Part shown: piece by piece, positions 10,028-20,042 of the stretch
Layout: each line of letters starts with the position of its first letter
How positions within the stretch are numbered: position 1 is the stretch's first letter
The notes under the pieces: generated by a model
Seen by the model: only the letters and a program-made list of their open reading frames with translations
What the model was told of the DNA's origin: nothing
The model's database searches: none
Assembly (NCBI GenBank): GCA_020809425.1
Contig: JAGGDC010000001.1
Location: forward strand, 1,749,001-1,813,000
From: Candidatus Synoicihabitans palmerolidicus
Lineage (GTDB): Bacteria; Verrucomicrobiota; Verrucomicrobiia; Opitutales; Opitutaceae
Direction: 5' to 3'
Length of the DNA stretch: 64,000 bases
Translations under genes and position numbers: made by a program

Positions 10028-11058
10028 ATGCTAGCGATACCACCCAGAAGCCACTTACCCCTGAACGATGAAGCTCTTGCGGCTGGTGAAGCCAGATTGC
10101 TGGAATTTATCTCCGAACAATTGGCTGACTTCGGAGGAGACATGGAGATCGCCGAGGGTTGCTGGACATTGCTCGCCGTGCCATGCCACGACGACGATAC
10201 CACTTTATTGCTCGCGGATTACTGAAGTCGGCCAATTTCGTTTTCGTCGAAGGACAATCGGCCGACGACGCCTGGACCATTTTCTATGTGGCAACCTCCG
10301 TTCGCGCCGACGCCCGCCATTGGTTGCAGGGGGTCGCCCAATTACTCCAAGGCGGGTCCCTCTCGCCGTCACCCACCCAACTTTCCCAAATCGATGGCTT
10401 GCTCGAATTAGCGATGCCACACCGCCTCGCGCGTCAGCTGATCGACGCCATGCAAAGTGGCACCATGCCAGTTGCCCCCATTCGCGATCCCGCCAAAGTT
10501 CGCCTGTTGCTCGATCGCTTGCACCAACAGGAACCCATGTTTCTGTCGGCCCTGCATCGCCTGCTGATGCATCACTCCATTGATCTGGCCGTACTCTTCG
10601 ACACCATCACCGCCGAAGATATCGCCGTCAGCAACGAGCTGACCCAAGGCGAAATATCCAGTGATCCGTTCTTCGAGAGCCGTCAATCCGCCGCCGCCGG
10701 GATTCGTCAACGATTGATCGAGGACAAAATTATCAACCCTATCGACCAGCACAAACACACCGACGTGAGCAACCCCTACGCCACGCTCATGCGACTTCGA
10801 TTCCAAGGCAACCGGGTAATCCTTCGCGTGGACGGTGTGGACTACCCCACTCCTTGTGCCGCACTACTCGATACTCTGACCAAAATCCGCCGTCGTCTCT
10901 ATCGTGGTATCGAGGTATGGGCGCCGGACTCACGTGCCCCATGGGCAACCGACGATTCCGCCTATCATCTTCGCTTCATCCGTCAGCAACTCTCCGAATT
11001 TTTAGACCGCGCTCACGCCGAGTGCCTGCATATACTCAATCGAGCCTTGGTCAATTAA
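10028..11058 (+). pseudogene. Hypothetical cytoplasmic protein, one frameshift
   Basis: ATG at 10028 opens MLAIPPRSHLPLNDEALAAG and runs to a TGA near 10225. From about 10205 the coding character continues one frame over as LLKSANFVFVEGQSADDAWT and stays open to 11058. Joined, the product is about 340 residues, soluble, rich in helices, with no signal peptide, membrane segment or motif known to me. Phrases such as WTIFYVATSVRADARHWLQG and YATLMRLRFQGNRVILRVDG look like genuine globular protein. The downstream acetyltransferase starts only 1 base after its stop, so the two probably formed an operon. Confidence 0.5.
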
Positions 11059-11059
11059 G

Positions 11060-11939
11060 GTGGCGATTCAACAGGGATTGTCCGTTCCTTCCCATTATGC
11101 GCATCCCGCGCTGTCCCCCCCCTTTCCCCGCGTGTCCACCTTCACCAATCTCGGTTACCTGACCGACTCCATCTTCCATCAGGAGGACGGCCTGATTGAG
11201 CAGCGCTCCGATTACGCCGTCGTGCGCACTCCGAGTAATCCTTCTTTTTGGTTCGTGGTTCGGCAACCTCCTGCACTTTCACCGCGCTCCCGTTGCAGGT
11301 GACATGCCGCGTTGGCTCGCCTTTCATGCCTCCGAATTTGGCACCACGCTCAACCACGTCACCCTCAGTTGGGACGAACCCATTCCCGGGGAAAATGCCG
11401 CCTGCATCGCGGCCGGATTCCGACTCAACAACGATATGGTACTTTCCATGTCGTCCTATGCCGGCGGCGTGACCACCAATCCCAACCGCATCATCCGTCC
11501 TCTCGTCAGCGACGACGATTGGCAGGCCATCGCAGCGCTGCAGATAGACGTCGATCGCGAGTATTTTGCCTACCCCGAAGACGGCGGTGAGTTTCGCCGC
11601 ACCCAACTCCTCTCCGCCCGGCAAATGTCCCAACGCGGTCGAGGCGATTGGTGGGGTGCCTACCTCCAGGACCAATTAGTCGGCGGCATGGGTCTGTACT
11701 TCGACCGCGAACGCACGCTAGGTAGATTCCAATACGTCACCATCCTGGCAGCATTCCGCCGCCAACGCGTCTGCTCCACTTTGCTCGATCACATCGCGAG
11801 GCACGCCTTCGCGACCGTCCGTCCACGACAGCTGGTCATCAACACCGGTGCCGACGAGACCAACCCTGCGAAAGCCGCCTACCAAAAAATAGGGTTCAGT
11901 GAGGCCACCCGCAGCTTCGCCGTCACTCGGATGATTTGA
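11060..11939 (+). pseudogene. GNAT family N-acetyltransferase, broken by a 7-bp tandem duplication
   Basis: The start is GTG 11060 or an internal codon; the coding part begins STFTNLGYLTDSIFHQ and continues DYAVVRTPSNPSFWF. The C-terminal half (LGRFQYVTILAAFRRQRVCS, then KAAYQKIGFSEA) carries the acetyl-CoA fold: the 'V.P..R..G'-like segment is degenerate as ILAAFRRQRVCS, and the 'N..A...Y.K.GF' helix is typical. The frame breaks at 11249-11262, where TGGTTCG is present twice in tandem. Deleting one copy restores NPSFWFGNLLHFHRAP, the conserved pattern in this subfamily. The lesion is therefore a slippage mutation in an otherwise good gene. Substrate unknown. Confidence 0.8.
11249..11262. repeat. 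7-bp tandem duplication causing a frameshift
   Basis: TGGTTCG is repeated twice with no spacer within the acetyltransferase gene. One unit removed restores the conserved reading frame. Confidence 0.95.
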
Positions 11940-11971
11940 TTCCGGGTCACGGCAGCCATCGCACTGCCTAT

Positions 11972-13453
11972 TCAGTTCTTCTTGCTCCGTAGCGGAGGCA
12001 TCACGATCGGAAAATCATCACCCGGCATCGCCGCGTAGCTTGGTTTCTGCCAACCGGGCGCCAGCTCATCGATCGTCACGGACTGCCCCGTTTCAAAACA
12101 CACGTTGGCAGCCGATCCGATCCGCACCGAAGCCGCGCCACCCCTGTCATCCGAAGCGCGCCTTAACGGATCCGCCGGCACGTTATCGAGAAAGAGTTCA
12201 TCGAGCATGACTTTGTCACCTCCCCCATGGCCACCCTTGGCTTCATGCGAAGGGATGATTTCGGCCGCACCTCGCAACGGAATCACCCGCGTCGAAATTC
12301 CCCCCCTGAGCCACCCCTCCTTGCTCCACGTCCGTGCCATTTACATAAACCTTCTCCACGATCGAGTGTTCGATCCGTCCCCGAGTGCCATTAAACGCGA
12401 TCTGGTAGCCTTCCCACGAATTGAAGGCGTTCAGCGAATAACTCAGCGTCACGTTGTTTTCATAACCCACGATCACATTCATCGTATCCTCGATATCAAT
12501 ACGTGGATTGAACACACACCGATCCCGGAAATAGCCATCATGATGCTCCTGGTCGAGGTAGAGCGATTTGAGTGATGGACTGGCGGCCAGATCCATACGG
12601 AAAGTGCATTTAGCCGCTTCCGGGCAAGTTTGGCAGCGCTCATATGATAGGACTCCAAGCCCAAGCGTTTCGCCATCTCCGGCGTATAGAACTCCCGTTT
12701 GCCCATCGCCGTGACGATCATGGGGTTCGACCCCACCCACCAATTCACCAAATCGAAATGGTGAGTCACCTTGTGCACCATCAAGCCCCCCGAATATTTC
12801 TTCTCACCGTGCCAACGCCGAAAATAATCCGCCCCATACTGTGTGTTGAGCAACCAATGAAAATCAACCGACAAGAGATCACCGATGCGACCGTCCATCA
12901 AGAGCTCCTTCACCTGGCTCCGGGCGGGAGTGTAGCGGTAGTTGAAGCACTCTCGCACTTTCCGCCCCGTCCGCTTCACCGCATCCTGAATCTTACCGAC
13001 CTTCGTGGCGTCCGTCGTCATCGGTTTTTCGGTGATCACATCACACCCCGCCTCCAACCCTCTCACAATGTAGTTGTCATGGGTGGAATCCATGGTGGTC
13101 ACAATGAGGTAGTCGGGCTTCGTTTCCTTCACCATCCGTTCGAAATCATCCGGCGCATACCCAGGCGGAATTGGAGCACTGTATTCCAACGACCGTTGCC
13201 GAGCCAGTTCGAGTCGCCCCGCATTCAGATTACACATGCCCACCAACTGCGCATGGTCCCGATAGGTGGACTGGATCGCTTTCTGATACATCCGTGCCCG
13301 CGATCCAGTCCCCACCTGGGCATACCGGCGCTTACGCGGTCCCGCCTGCGCCATTACGGAGGGGGCAAGAGTCAGTCCGGCACTGGCGATGACTGCAGTT
13401 TTCACAAAATCACGGCGGCGGAGCCCGAGCCTGAATCAATGGGGGTAATCATG
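11972..13453 (-). pseudogene. Gfo/Idh/MocA family oxidoreductase with Tat signal, broken
   Basis: Minus-strand gene whose N-terminus reads LGLRRRDFVKTAVIASAGLT, a twin-arginine signal. The Rossmann start follows (YAQVGTGSRARMYQKAIQ), then the family EKP motif in DVITEKPMTTDATKV and HVTHHFDLVNWW-type residues (VHKVTHHFDLVNWWVG). The frame changes near 12650 and again near 12310, and the last part ends GDDFPIVMPPLRSKKN. The likely ATG near 13451 is out of frame with the signal, so a further N-terminal shift exists; only a GTG at 13405 is in frame. At least three lesions. Relatives are exported sugar or inositol oxidoreductases common in Verrucomicrobiota. Confidence 0.8.
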
Positions 13454-14109
13454 GGGTTCTGAGGGGTTCTGACGAATACGTAAGTGGCATCCTTCCGCCT
13501 ATCCACTCCGCATATGAGTTGATCGCCAGTATTTGAACTTTACTCAAGGGAACATCCCCGATTTCGCGAGTTCGTGGGCTCTCAACACCAACGCTTCGTA
13601 AAATCCGCCTCACAACAAACCACGCCACCCATCACGCCGGATCCCCGCGCCGGCAATCTATCGACGAAAAAAAGCATAGCATTGCATTGCAATCGCCGGT
13701 CCATACCAACGCCAGTTCACAACCAATCCGACCGTGAGTTCTCCTCCGTTTCGGGGATTTCCGTATCCGTCATGCCACGACATCCCGTTCGTCATTCCCC
13801 TCTTCGGATCTACCGGACATCGCGACCGTAGGGTCCATTCCCAGTGTCACCTAGGCCCGTCGCCATTTCCGTGAGAATCTCAGTCGATAAGTAAAATTAA
13901 TATAAAAAGCCGCCCGCACGTTCTGAGAACTCCTACCTAATTGCCTGTTTATTATTATCTTACCCACTTATTCGTTCGTCCAACTAAGATCGACCTCCGA
14001 ACAGGAACTCAAGTGACGAGAATTATTCACCGACAACCCCGATTGACTCCTTGGTCACGTCGACAGTTCAATCTCACTGCCCACCTTCCGGACACTTCCT
14101 CCCCACCAC
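13454..14109. other. Long intergenic region upstream of mgtE
   Basis: About 650 bases with no convincing gene; an 85-codon open frame at 13574-13831 lacks protein-like composition. The part from 13880 to 13990 is AT-rich (TAAAATTAATATAAAAAGCC at 13892) and could carry the mgtE promoter. I looked for a magnesium riboswitch (M-box) and did not see its conserved elements. Confidence 0.4.
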
Positions 14110-15468
14110 ATGCCTACTAGCGACAAAATGATCGACCGCCTTGTGACCTGCATCGATACCCAAGATGCAGCCGGTGCCAGTGCGGTGCTCGATGCCCTGT
14201 CCAATACGGAGCGGTCGCGTTTTATCGATCGGCTCGATGACGATACTCAGGAGCAACTTATGCTTCTCGTATCGCCGCAAGAGGCTGCCCGGTGGTTGAA
14301 AAAAATGCCTGAAGCCCAGGCCGAAGACATTCTCGATGGCCTCGCCCCCGAACGCGCCGCCGACATTCTGGAGGAACTGGACAGCGACGCAGCCGCCGAT
14401 CTGCTCGGTATCCTCGAGGACGATGAAGCAGAGGCCATTCTCGAAGAGATGAAACCCGAAGAGGCTGCCGATGCCCGGGAACTCCTTGCTTACGAAGAGG
14501 ACACCGCTGGCGGCCTCATGCGCTCGGAGTTTCTCGCCTACCCGCTCGACGCCACCGTCGGTTCGGTCACCGAGGACATGCGGACCAACGCCGCAACCTA
14601 CACCGACTACGATGTGCAATACGCCTACATCATCAATGCGGTTGAACAACCGGTCGGGGTTCTGCGCCTGCGTGACCTGCTTCTCTCCACAAAGGTCACC
14701 CCCGTTCCCAAAATCATGTTGCCTCGTCCGCTCGTCGTGCATCACGCGATGGAACAGGATGAGTTAGCCCAACTCTTTGACGACAAGGGGTTCGTAGGCC
14801 TTCCCGTTGTCGACGACCAAAAGCGACTGGTGGGGGTTGTCATGCGCAAGTCCGTGCGGGAAGCCGCGGCGGAAGACGTGGCGGAGGACTTTCTCAAAGT
14901 AAGCGGTTTGGGCGGCCGAGAAGAACTCCGTTCCATGCCCCTGATCGTGCGCTCCCGGCGGCGTCTCTCCTGGTTGAGTATCAACATCGTGCTCAACGTC
15001 CTGGCCGCCAGCGTCATCGCCGCCTATCAGGACACTCTCGCGCAGGTTATCGCTCTGGCTGTTTTTCTGCCCATCATCTCCGACATGAGTGGTTGCAGTG
15101 GGAGCCAAGCCGTCGCCGTCAGCATTCGTGAACTCGCCCTTGGACTCGTCCGTCCCGTGGAAATGATGCGGATCCTTGGCAAGGAAATGGCTCTCGGCTG
15201 CATCAACGGGCTCGCCCTCGGGCTTCTCCTCGCGGTCGTCGCTCTGCTTTGGCAGGGCAACCCTTGGCTCGGCGCCGTGGTCGGGGGCGCCCTCATGGTC
15301 AACACGGTCGTTGCCGTAAGCCTCGGCGGGCTCATCCCCCTCGCCCTCAAACGACTCGACTACGACCCCGCCCTCGCCTCCGGCCCCATTCTCACCACCG
15401 TCACCGACATGTGCGGCTTTTTCTTTGTCCTCAGTCTGGCGACATTGCTGCTCCCCCGATTGATATAG
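14110..15468 (+). CDS. mgtE: Magnesium transporter MgtE
   Basis: A 452-residue intact protein of normal family length. The MgtE N-domain (residues about 20-140) has the acidic superhelix repeats AEDILDGLAPERAADILEEL and AAADLLGILEDDEAEAILEE. The CBS pair follows (about 150-270), with GLPVVDDQKRLVGVVMRKS. The membrane domain (about 290-450) has five helices including VFLPIISDMSGCSGSQAVAV, which contains the pore signature, and VTDMCGFFFVLSLATLLLPR. MgtE homodimers conduct Mg2+ inward, gated by cytosolic Mg2+ binding to the N and CBS domains. There is no Shine-Dalgarno sequence before ATG 14110. It is one of the few intact genes in this half of the window. Confidence 0.93.
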   Translation: MPTSDKMIDRLVTCIDTQDAAGASAVLDALSNTERSRFIDRLDDDTQEQLMLLVSPQEAARWLKKMPEAQAEDILDGLAPERAADILEELDSDAAADLLGILEDDEAEAILEEMKPEEAADARELLAYEEDTAGGLMRSEFLAYPLDATVGSVTEDMRTNAATYTDYDVQYAYIINAVEQPVGVLRLRDLLLSTKVTPVPKIMLPRPLVVHHAMEQDELAQLFDDKGFVGLPVVDDQKRLVGVVMRKSVREAAAEDVAEDFLKVSGLGGREELRSMPLIVRSRRRLSWLSINIVLNVLAASVIAAYQDTLAQVIALAVFLPIISDMSGCSGSQAVAVSIRELALGLVRPVEMMRILGKEMALGCINGLALGLLLAVVALLWQGNPWLGAVVGGALMVNTVVAVSLGGLIPLALKRLDYDPALASGPILTTVTDMCGFFFVLSLATLLLPRLI

Positions 15469-15519
15469 CACCGTCCTCTGTCTCCGCTCTGCGGATACTG
15501 CCGCGCCCCACTGGATCCC

Positions 15520-17237
15520 GTGCCCGCCCTCTCGCCACCGTCCCCTTCCAACCCGGCTCCGCCCCCTTCCTCGGCCGTGCCTCCCCTGATGCCGGTCCTC
15601 CTGCCGCTCGTCGTCGCGGCCATTCTAATCAACTTGTTGTTCGCCTGGCTGTTTCCCGCCCTCGACACCTCTCGCCCAAGCCCGGCCGCAAAATTTACCG
15701 ATGTCACTGCCGCCGCCGGCATCACCTTCACGCACCGCCACGGGTCCGGTCATTCCCCACTTCGCTCGGCGGAGGGGTGACCGTATTCGACGCCAACGGG
15801 GACTCCTTCCCCGATATATTTCTCGTTAACGGTGCTCCTTGGCCGTGGTCCGACAACGCTTGGCAGGCCCCCTCGGCCAGCGCCCTCTACCTCAACGACG
15901 GCACCGGCTGATTCACCGATGTCCCTCCGGCCGCCGGTCTCGACATCGTAATGAACGGCATGGCCGCCACCTCCGGCGATTATGACAACGATGGTGACGC
16001 CGACCTCTTTGTCACTTGCATCGGCCCCAATCACCTCTTCCGCAACAACGGCGACACCACATCTTTCACGGAAGTCACCGCTGAAGCCGCGGTGGGAGGT
16101 GAGGACAATGACTGGAGCACCGGCACCACTTGGATCGACTACGACTCAGACGGGCACCTCGACCTCATCGTGGGCCACTACCTGCGCTGGCCCGAGGAAT
16201 TCGGTCTGGGCGCCGCATTCAACTTCGCCCGGGTCGGCCGTTCCTACGGTACCCCGGTCGGCTTTGCCAGCCTCTTCCCTTCCGTGTATCGAAATCTAGG
16301 GGACAGGAGGTTCAACTTCGTCCGCGACCACGCAGGACTTCGCCCGACCGATCCACTCACGGGATTCGCTCGAGCAAAGACCCTCGCCATTGCCACCCTC
16401 GACGCCAACCAAGACGGTCGTCTCGACCTCCTCTTCAGCTTCCATACCGGCAATGATACGCTTTACTTGGGTCAGACCGATGGTCGGTTCACGCCACGGA
16501 TATCCGCCGAAACTCAACGCCGTGAAGGTATCGCCGCCAGCCTCGCCGCTGGAGGCTCCCTGCCATTGGCTCCCGTCAATCACGCGGACGATTTTTTTCC
16601 CATGCTCCAATCTTGGCAGTTGGCTTCATTTTTAACACCGTCCCCGGCCACGATTGATCTGGCCTCGAAACTCGGTCTGGTCGCCATGGACTATGACCTC
16701 GATGGACACCGCGATATGTTCTCCAGCCACAGCCTGGTCGAGCGCGATCTCGCTCTGATCGAATCCGACGAACCATTTCCGTCCGCCTCTCAATTGTATT
16801 GGCGAAACGGCGACACGTGGCTGCCCGCCACCGACCAGCCCGTCCTGCCCACCACTCTCACCGCTCGCGGCCAGGCCGTCGCCGACTTCGACGGTGACGG
16901 TGATCTCGATCTGCTGGTGGGGCAAAATCAGGGAGCAGCCCGTCTCTTCCGCAACGACCTGCGCGCGGGGCATCCATGGCTGCGCCTGTCCCTCATCGCC
17001 ACCCGCACTCATGCCTCCGCCACCGGCACCAAGGTTGAATTGCATACTCTGCGCCATGTCACCGTGCGAACCTACGGCCCTCAACTGGGCTATCTCGCCC
17101 AATCCGACTCCGCCCTCACGTTTGGCCTCGGCGAAGACACCCGCATTCGCCGCCTCGTCATTCAATGGCCATCCGGCCAGCGTCAGGAACTGCGCGGCAT
17201 TGATATCAATCAACACCTCACGATCGAGGAGCCCTAG
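15520..17237 (+). pseudogene. FG-GAP/VCBS repeat protein with CRTAC1-like (ASPIC/UnbV) end, broken
   Basis: N-terminus: a proline-rich start, membrane anchor (LMPVLLPLVVAAILINLLFA), then FTDVTAAAGITFTHRHGSG. The body has several calcium-type repeats: DANGDSFPDIFLVNG, DYDNDGDADLFVTCIGP, DYDSDGHLDLIVGHYL and DFDGDGDLDLLVGQNQG. The end GLGEDTRIRRLVIQWPSGQR is the ASPIC/UnbV module. Lesions: a one-base loss near 15755 (one T missing from a T run) and TGA at 15909-15911. Members are surface or secreted propellers of uncertain function. It ends 20 bases inside the convergent copper ATPase gene. Confidence 0.85.
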
Positions 17238-19128
17238 CAGACGTGCGCAGCGACCGCACCGCCACGGCCAAACTCGATCCGACCATCAAAAACGCGGCCA
17301 CCACGGGATGCAACAGGCCGGTCGCCGCCAACGCCATTCCGATCACGTTGTAACAAGCGGCAAAACGCAGATTTCCGTGCACCCGTCGGCGGACCGCCCG
17401 GGCCAGTTCAATCGCCCGCGGCAACACTCGAAGGTCATCTCCGATCATCGTCGCGGTCGCGGTCGCGCGGGCTAGGTCGGCGCCTCCTCTCATCGCGATT
17501 GATCCTGCGGCCACCGCCATTGCCGCCGCATCATTCACGCCATCTCCGACCAGAATCACCGTGTCTCCCGCACTTGTCCATCGCTCGACTTTCTCCTGCT
17601 TTTGCTTCGCCGTCAGTCCCGCTTGCACCGGAACGGGCAGATCACGCGGGGGATGAGTATCTCCCGTTAACACTTCCACCTTCACGCCTTGAGCCGCGAG
17701 TTGTTCCAACGCTTCAAGCATGCCTACTCGCCATCGCTCGCCCAGCTCGATGGTCGCGGCCATCACTCCGTCCACTGAAACGTAAATGACCTTCTGCGCG
17801 CCTCGCGGTTCCATTTCCTCCCACCCGTGCAACACCCATTCGCCCACTCTCACCGCGAACCCGTCGATCTCGGCTTCCACGCCTGTTCCCGGCACGATTC
17901 GCCGATCGTTCATCGTGGGCCTCTCTCCTTGGTAAGCTGCCTGCAATGCCTGCGCGATCGGGTGCCCCAGTCCGTCCTCCACCGCCGCCACCGCCCCGCG
18001 CAACCAAGGTTCCCGCTCCGACCAAGTCGGCGCGGTCCGCCACTCCGTAATTTCCATCCGCTCCTCCGACAACGTGCCCGTTTTATCGATACAAATTCGA
18101 TCAACTCGTCCCATCACGTCGAGGGCGTCTCCGGTGCGCGCCACCATCCCGAGCTTCGCCCACTGTGCGAGTCCACTCCACACTGCGATCGGTGTGGCCA
18201 GTCCCATCGCACAGGGACATGCGACCAACAACACCGCCATGGCGTTAAACAACGCATCCTGCCACGGGCCCATTCCCCACCAAACGATAAACGTGCCCCC
18301 GCTGACTCCCACCACCACGGGTAAAAACCACTGCATCAACCGATCCGCCTGAGCCTGCAACGCACTCGGTGCCATCCGTGCCTTCTCCACTTCGCTTAAG
18401 ATGGCGTCAAGCCGGCGCGGTCCAACCTGGGGCGCGATGAGTAGATCTCCGTCAATGGTATGAGTCCCCGCCAAAACCGGATCCCCCGACCCTTTGGCCA
18501 CCGGTCTCCATTCACCGGTCATCGAAGTCTCCGCGACATAACTGTGTCCCGATTCGATCATGCCATCCACCGCGATCGCGCCCCCCGGCGCGACCTTCAC
18601 CCGATCCGTTTCCCGCACCTCCTTGATCGACTTGACCACTTCGTTCCTGGCCGCATCTCGCACGCGTACCTCGGCAAAGCTCTGCCTCGTTTGATCCACC
18701 GCCGACAACGCCGCCAGACGGCTGCGTGCACCGATCATTTTGCCGACCGTGTGCACAGCAATCAGAACCGTCACCACTTCATAATAGATCCCCCCCGAGC
18801 GCGTGAACGTACTCACAAGCGACCCCGTCAGCGCTCCGAACAAGGTCACCAGAAACAACAGATCAATACTCACCCGTCGGTCGCCGAGAGACCGCCACGC
18901 AGACCCGATCAAGTCTCCTCCCAAAAATACCAAACTCCCCACCGTCGCCAGAATCAGCAACCCGTGCACCACCCAATATCCCAATCCATCCGCCGGGGTC
19001 ACATTGACCGCCAACCCAAACACCATGGCCTGCCCCGCCACGGCCATCCCCACGCCAATGCGCAACCATCCCTTCGCCACCAGTTGCTCGTCCGCCTGCA
19101 ATCCCGGCTCGGCCGCATCCGCGTTCAT
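17218..19128 (-). CDS. Copper-translocating P-type (P1B) ATPase
   Basis: A 636-residue membrane pump. Motifs in order: TGE actuator loop (about 204-206), ACPCAMGLATP with the CPC ion site (304-306), phosphorylation site DKTGT (348-352), HP (389-390), GDGVNDAAAMAVA (528-540) and the last helices ACYNVIGMALAATG. CPC plus HP places it in P1B, copper type. It lacks an N-terminal CxxC heavy-metal domain and is shorter than CopA. With the oxidase genes nearby, a CcoI/CtpA-like role supplying copper for oxidase assembly is more likely than detoxification (inference). I chose ATG 19128 because it forms an ATGA overlap with the upstream gene's stop. It is the last gene of the SCO1 operon. Confidence 0.88.
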   Translation of the reverse strand: MNADAAEPGLQADEQLVAKGWLRIGVGMAVAGQAMVFGLAVNVTPADGLGYWVVHGLLILATVGSLVFLGGDLIGSAWRSLGDRRVSIDLLFLVTLFGALTGSLVSTFTRSGGIYYEVVTVLIAVHTVGKMIGARSRLAALSAVDQTRQSFAEVRVRDAARNEVVKSIKEVRETDRVKVAPGGAIAVDGMIESGHSYVAETSMTGEWRPVAKGSGDPVLAGTHTIDGDLLIAPQVGPRRLDAILSEVEKARMAPSALQAQADRLMQWFLPVVVGVSGGTFIVWWGMGPWQDALFNAMAVLLVACPCAMGLATPIAVWSGLAQWAKLGMVARTGDALDVMGRVDRICIDKTGTLSEERMEITEWRTAPTWSEREPWLRGAVAAVEDGLGHPIAQALQAAYQGERPTMNDRRIVPGTGVEAEIDGFAVRVGEWVLHGWEEMEPRGAQKVIYVSVDGVMAATIELGERWRVGMLEALEQLAAQGVKVEVLTGDTHPPRDLPVPVQAGLTAKQKQEKVERWTSAGDTVILVGDGVNDAAAMAVAAGSIAMRGGADLARATATATMIGDDLRVLPRAIELARAVRRRVHGNLRFAACYNVIGMALAATGLLHPVVAAFLMVGSSLAVAVRSLRTSARAPRS

Positions 19129-20042
19129 AGCATCACCGAAAACCAAAACGGGACAAACGTCTCGATTTCATCAAACACCATCTGAGCCCAAATTACATAC
19201 TCTCCCTCCTTCGGAATCGTCACCTGAAAATGCAACTCCGGCGACTCCGGATCCAAAGTCATCCTAAGATCTGTTTCCCGGGGATGCAGATGGGCGAATC
19301 CGCTGCGTTCACGATCAAACGCCACCAAGTGGGCAAAAGCTCCCATGACTTTGCCCAAATGCACCGCCCCGCCATCATCGCGCCAAATTTTCAGGGTCAT
19401 GTCGATCGGTTCCCTCGCCCGCAGTATCTCCTGCTCGAATCGAAGCTCATATCGAAATCCGTCCGCCTTCGCCTCTCGATCGTCACCGGAACGCCCATCC
19501 ACTTCGATATCCGCACTCGCATAAAGCCCGCGCGCGGTCGCCGCCGGGGTGAAATCTGCGAATAGCCGATACGTGCCGGTCGTATGGGGGGTAAAGGCAA
19601 CCGTCCACTCCCCCGGCGTCTCCGTGGGTTCCGGGTGCACGTGCAAGTAGTCGGTCAAAGTCGGATCCACTGCCATCACATGTAACTTGCGGGTATGCGC
19701 GACCATCAAATCTACCGGCCCGATCTGCTTTCCGCTCGAGGTCGCCAAGCGCAGCGTGAACGTCGTGGGCTGGCCTGCCGTCGCCATCGCCGGAGTGACG
19801 TCGAACGACACCGGCGAACGCGCCGTCGTCACAGGTAGAAATTGCGGCGCCGACGGATCGCAAAACTCCAACACATTGTCGCCCTCGAGCCTGAAGTCGC
19901 CGTGACTCAAATTCGTGCCGGTCGGCAACCAGCGAAACACGGCAAACACCACCAGTGCCGCCACCGTCAGTCCGATCAACTGCCTCCATTGCGCGCCCGT
20001 GAGCGGAGGCGTCTTTTCTACAGTCGGCTCCATCACCTTCAT
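19125..20042 (-). CDS. Membrane-anchored copper-locus protein (YtkA/FixH-like beta domains)
   Basis: A 305-residue protein starting at ATG 20042 (ATGA overlap with the SCO1 stop). One membrane segment (LIGLTVAALVVFAVFRWL) anchors a periplasmic body with two similar beta-sandwich parts. These carry the histidine-rich phrases RKLHVMAVDPTLTDYLHVHP and AFAHLVAFDRERSGFAHLHP, each followed by a strand ending like GTYRLFADFTP or GEYVIWAQMV. Such 'HLxVxxxDLxxFxHxHP' proteins occur beside copper and RND efflux genes, and histidine-mediated metal binding is plausible but unproven. It lies between SCO1 and the copper ATPase with 4-base overlaps on both sides, so it is translationally coupled and likely helps periplasmic copper handling. 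Confidence 0.7.
   Translation of the reverse strand: MKVMEPTVEKTPPLTGAQWRQLIGLTVAALVVFAVFRWLPTGTNLSHGDFRLEGDNVLEFCDPSAPQFLPVTTARSPVSFDVTPAMATAGQPTTFTLRLATSSGKQIGPVDLMVAHTRKLHVMAVDPTLTDYLHVHPEPTETPGEWTVAFTPHTTGTYRLFADFTPAATARGLYASADIEVDGRSGDDREAKADGFRYELRFEQEILRAREPIDMTLKIWRDDGGAVHLGKVMGAFAHLVAFDRERSGFAHLHPRETDLRMTLDPESPELHFQVTIPKEGEYVIWAQMVFDEIETFVPFWFSVML

Noticed and set aside
13454-14109. M-box magnesium riboswitch upstream of mgtE
   Set aside because: The conserved stem and loop sequences could not be found by eye.
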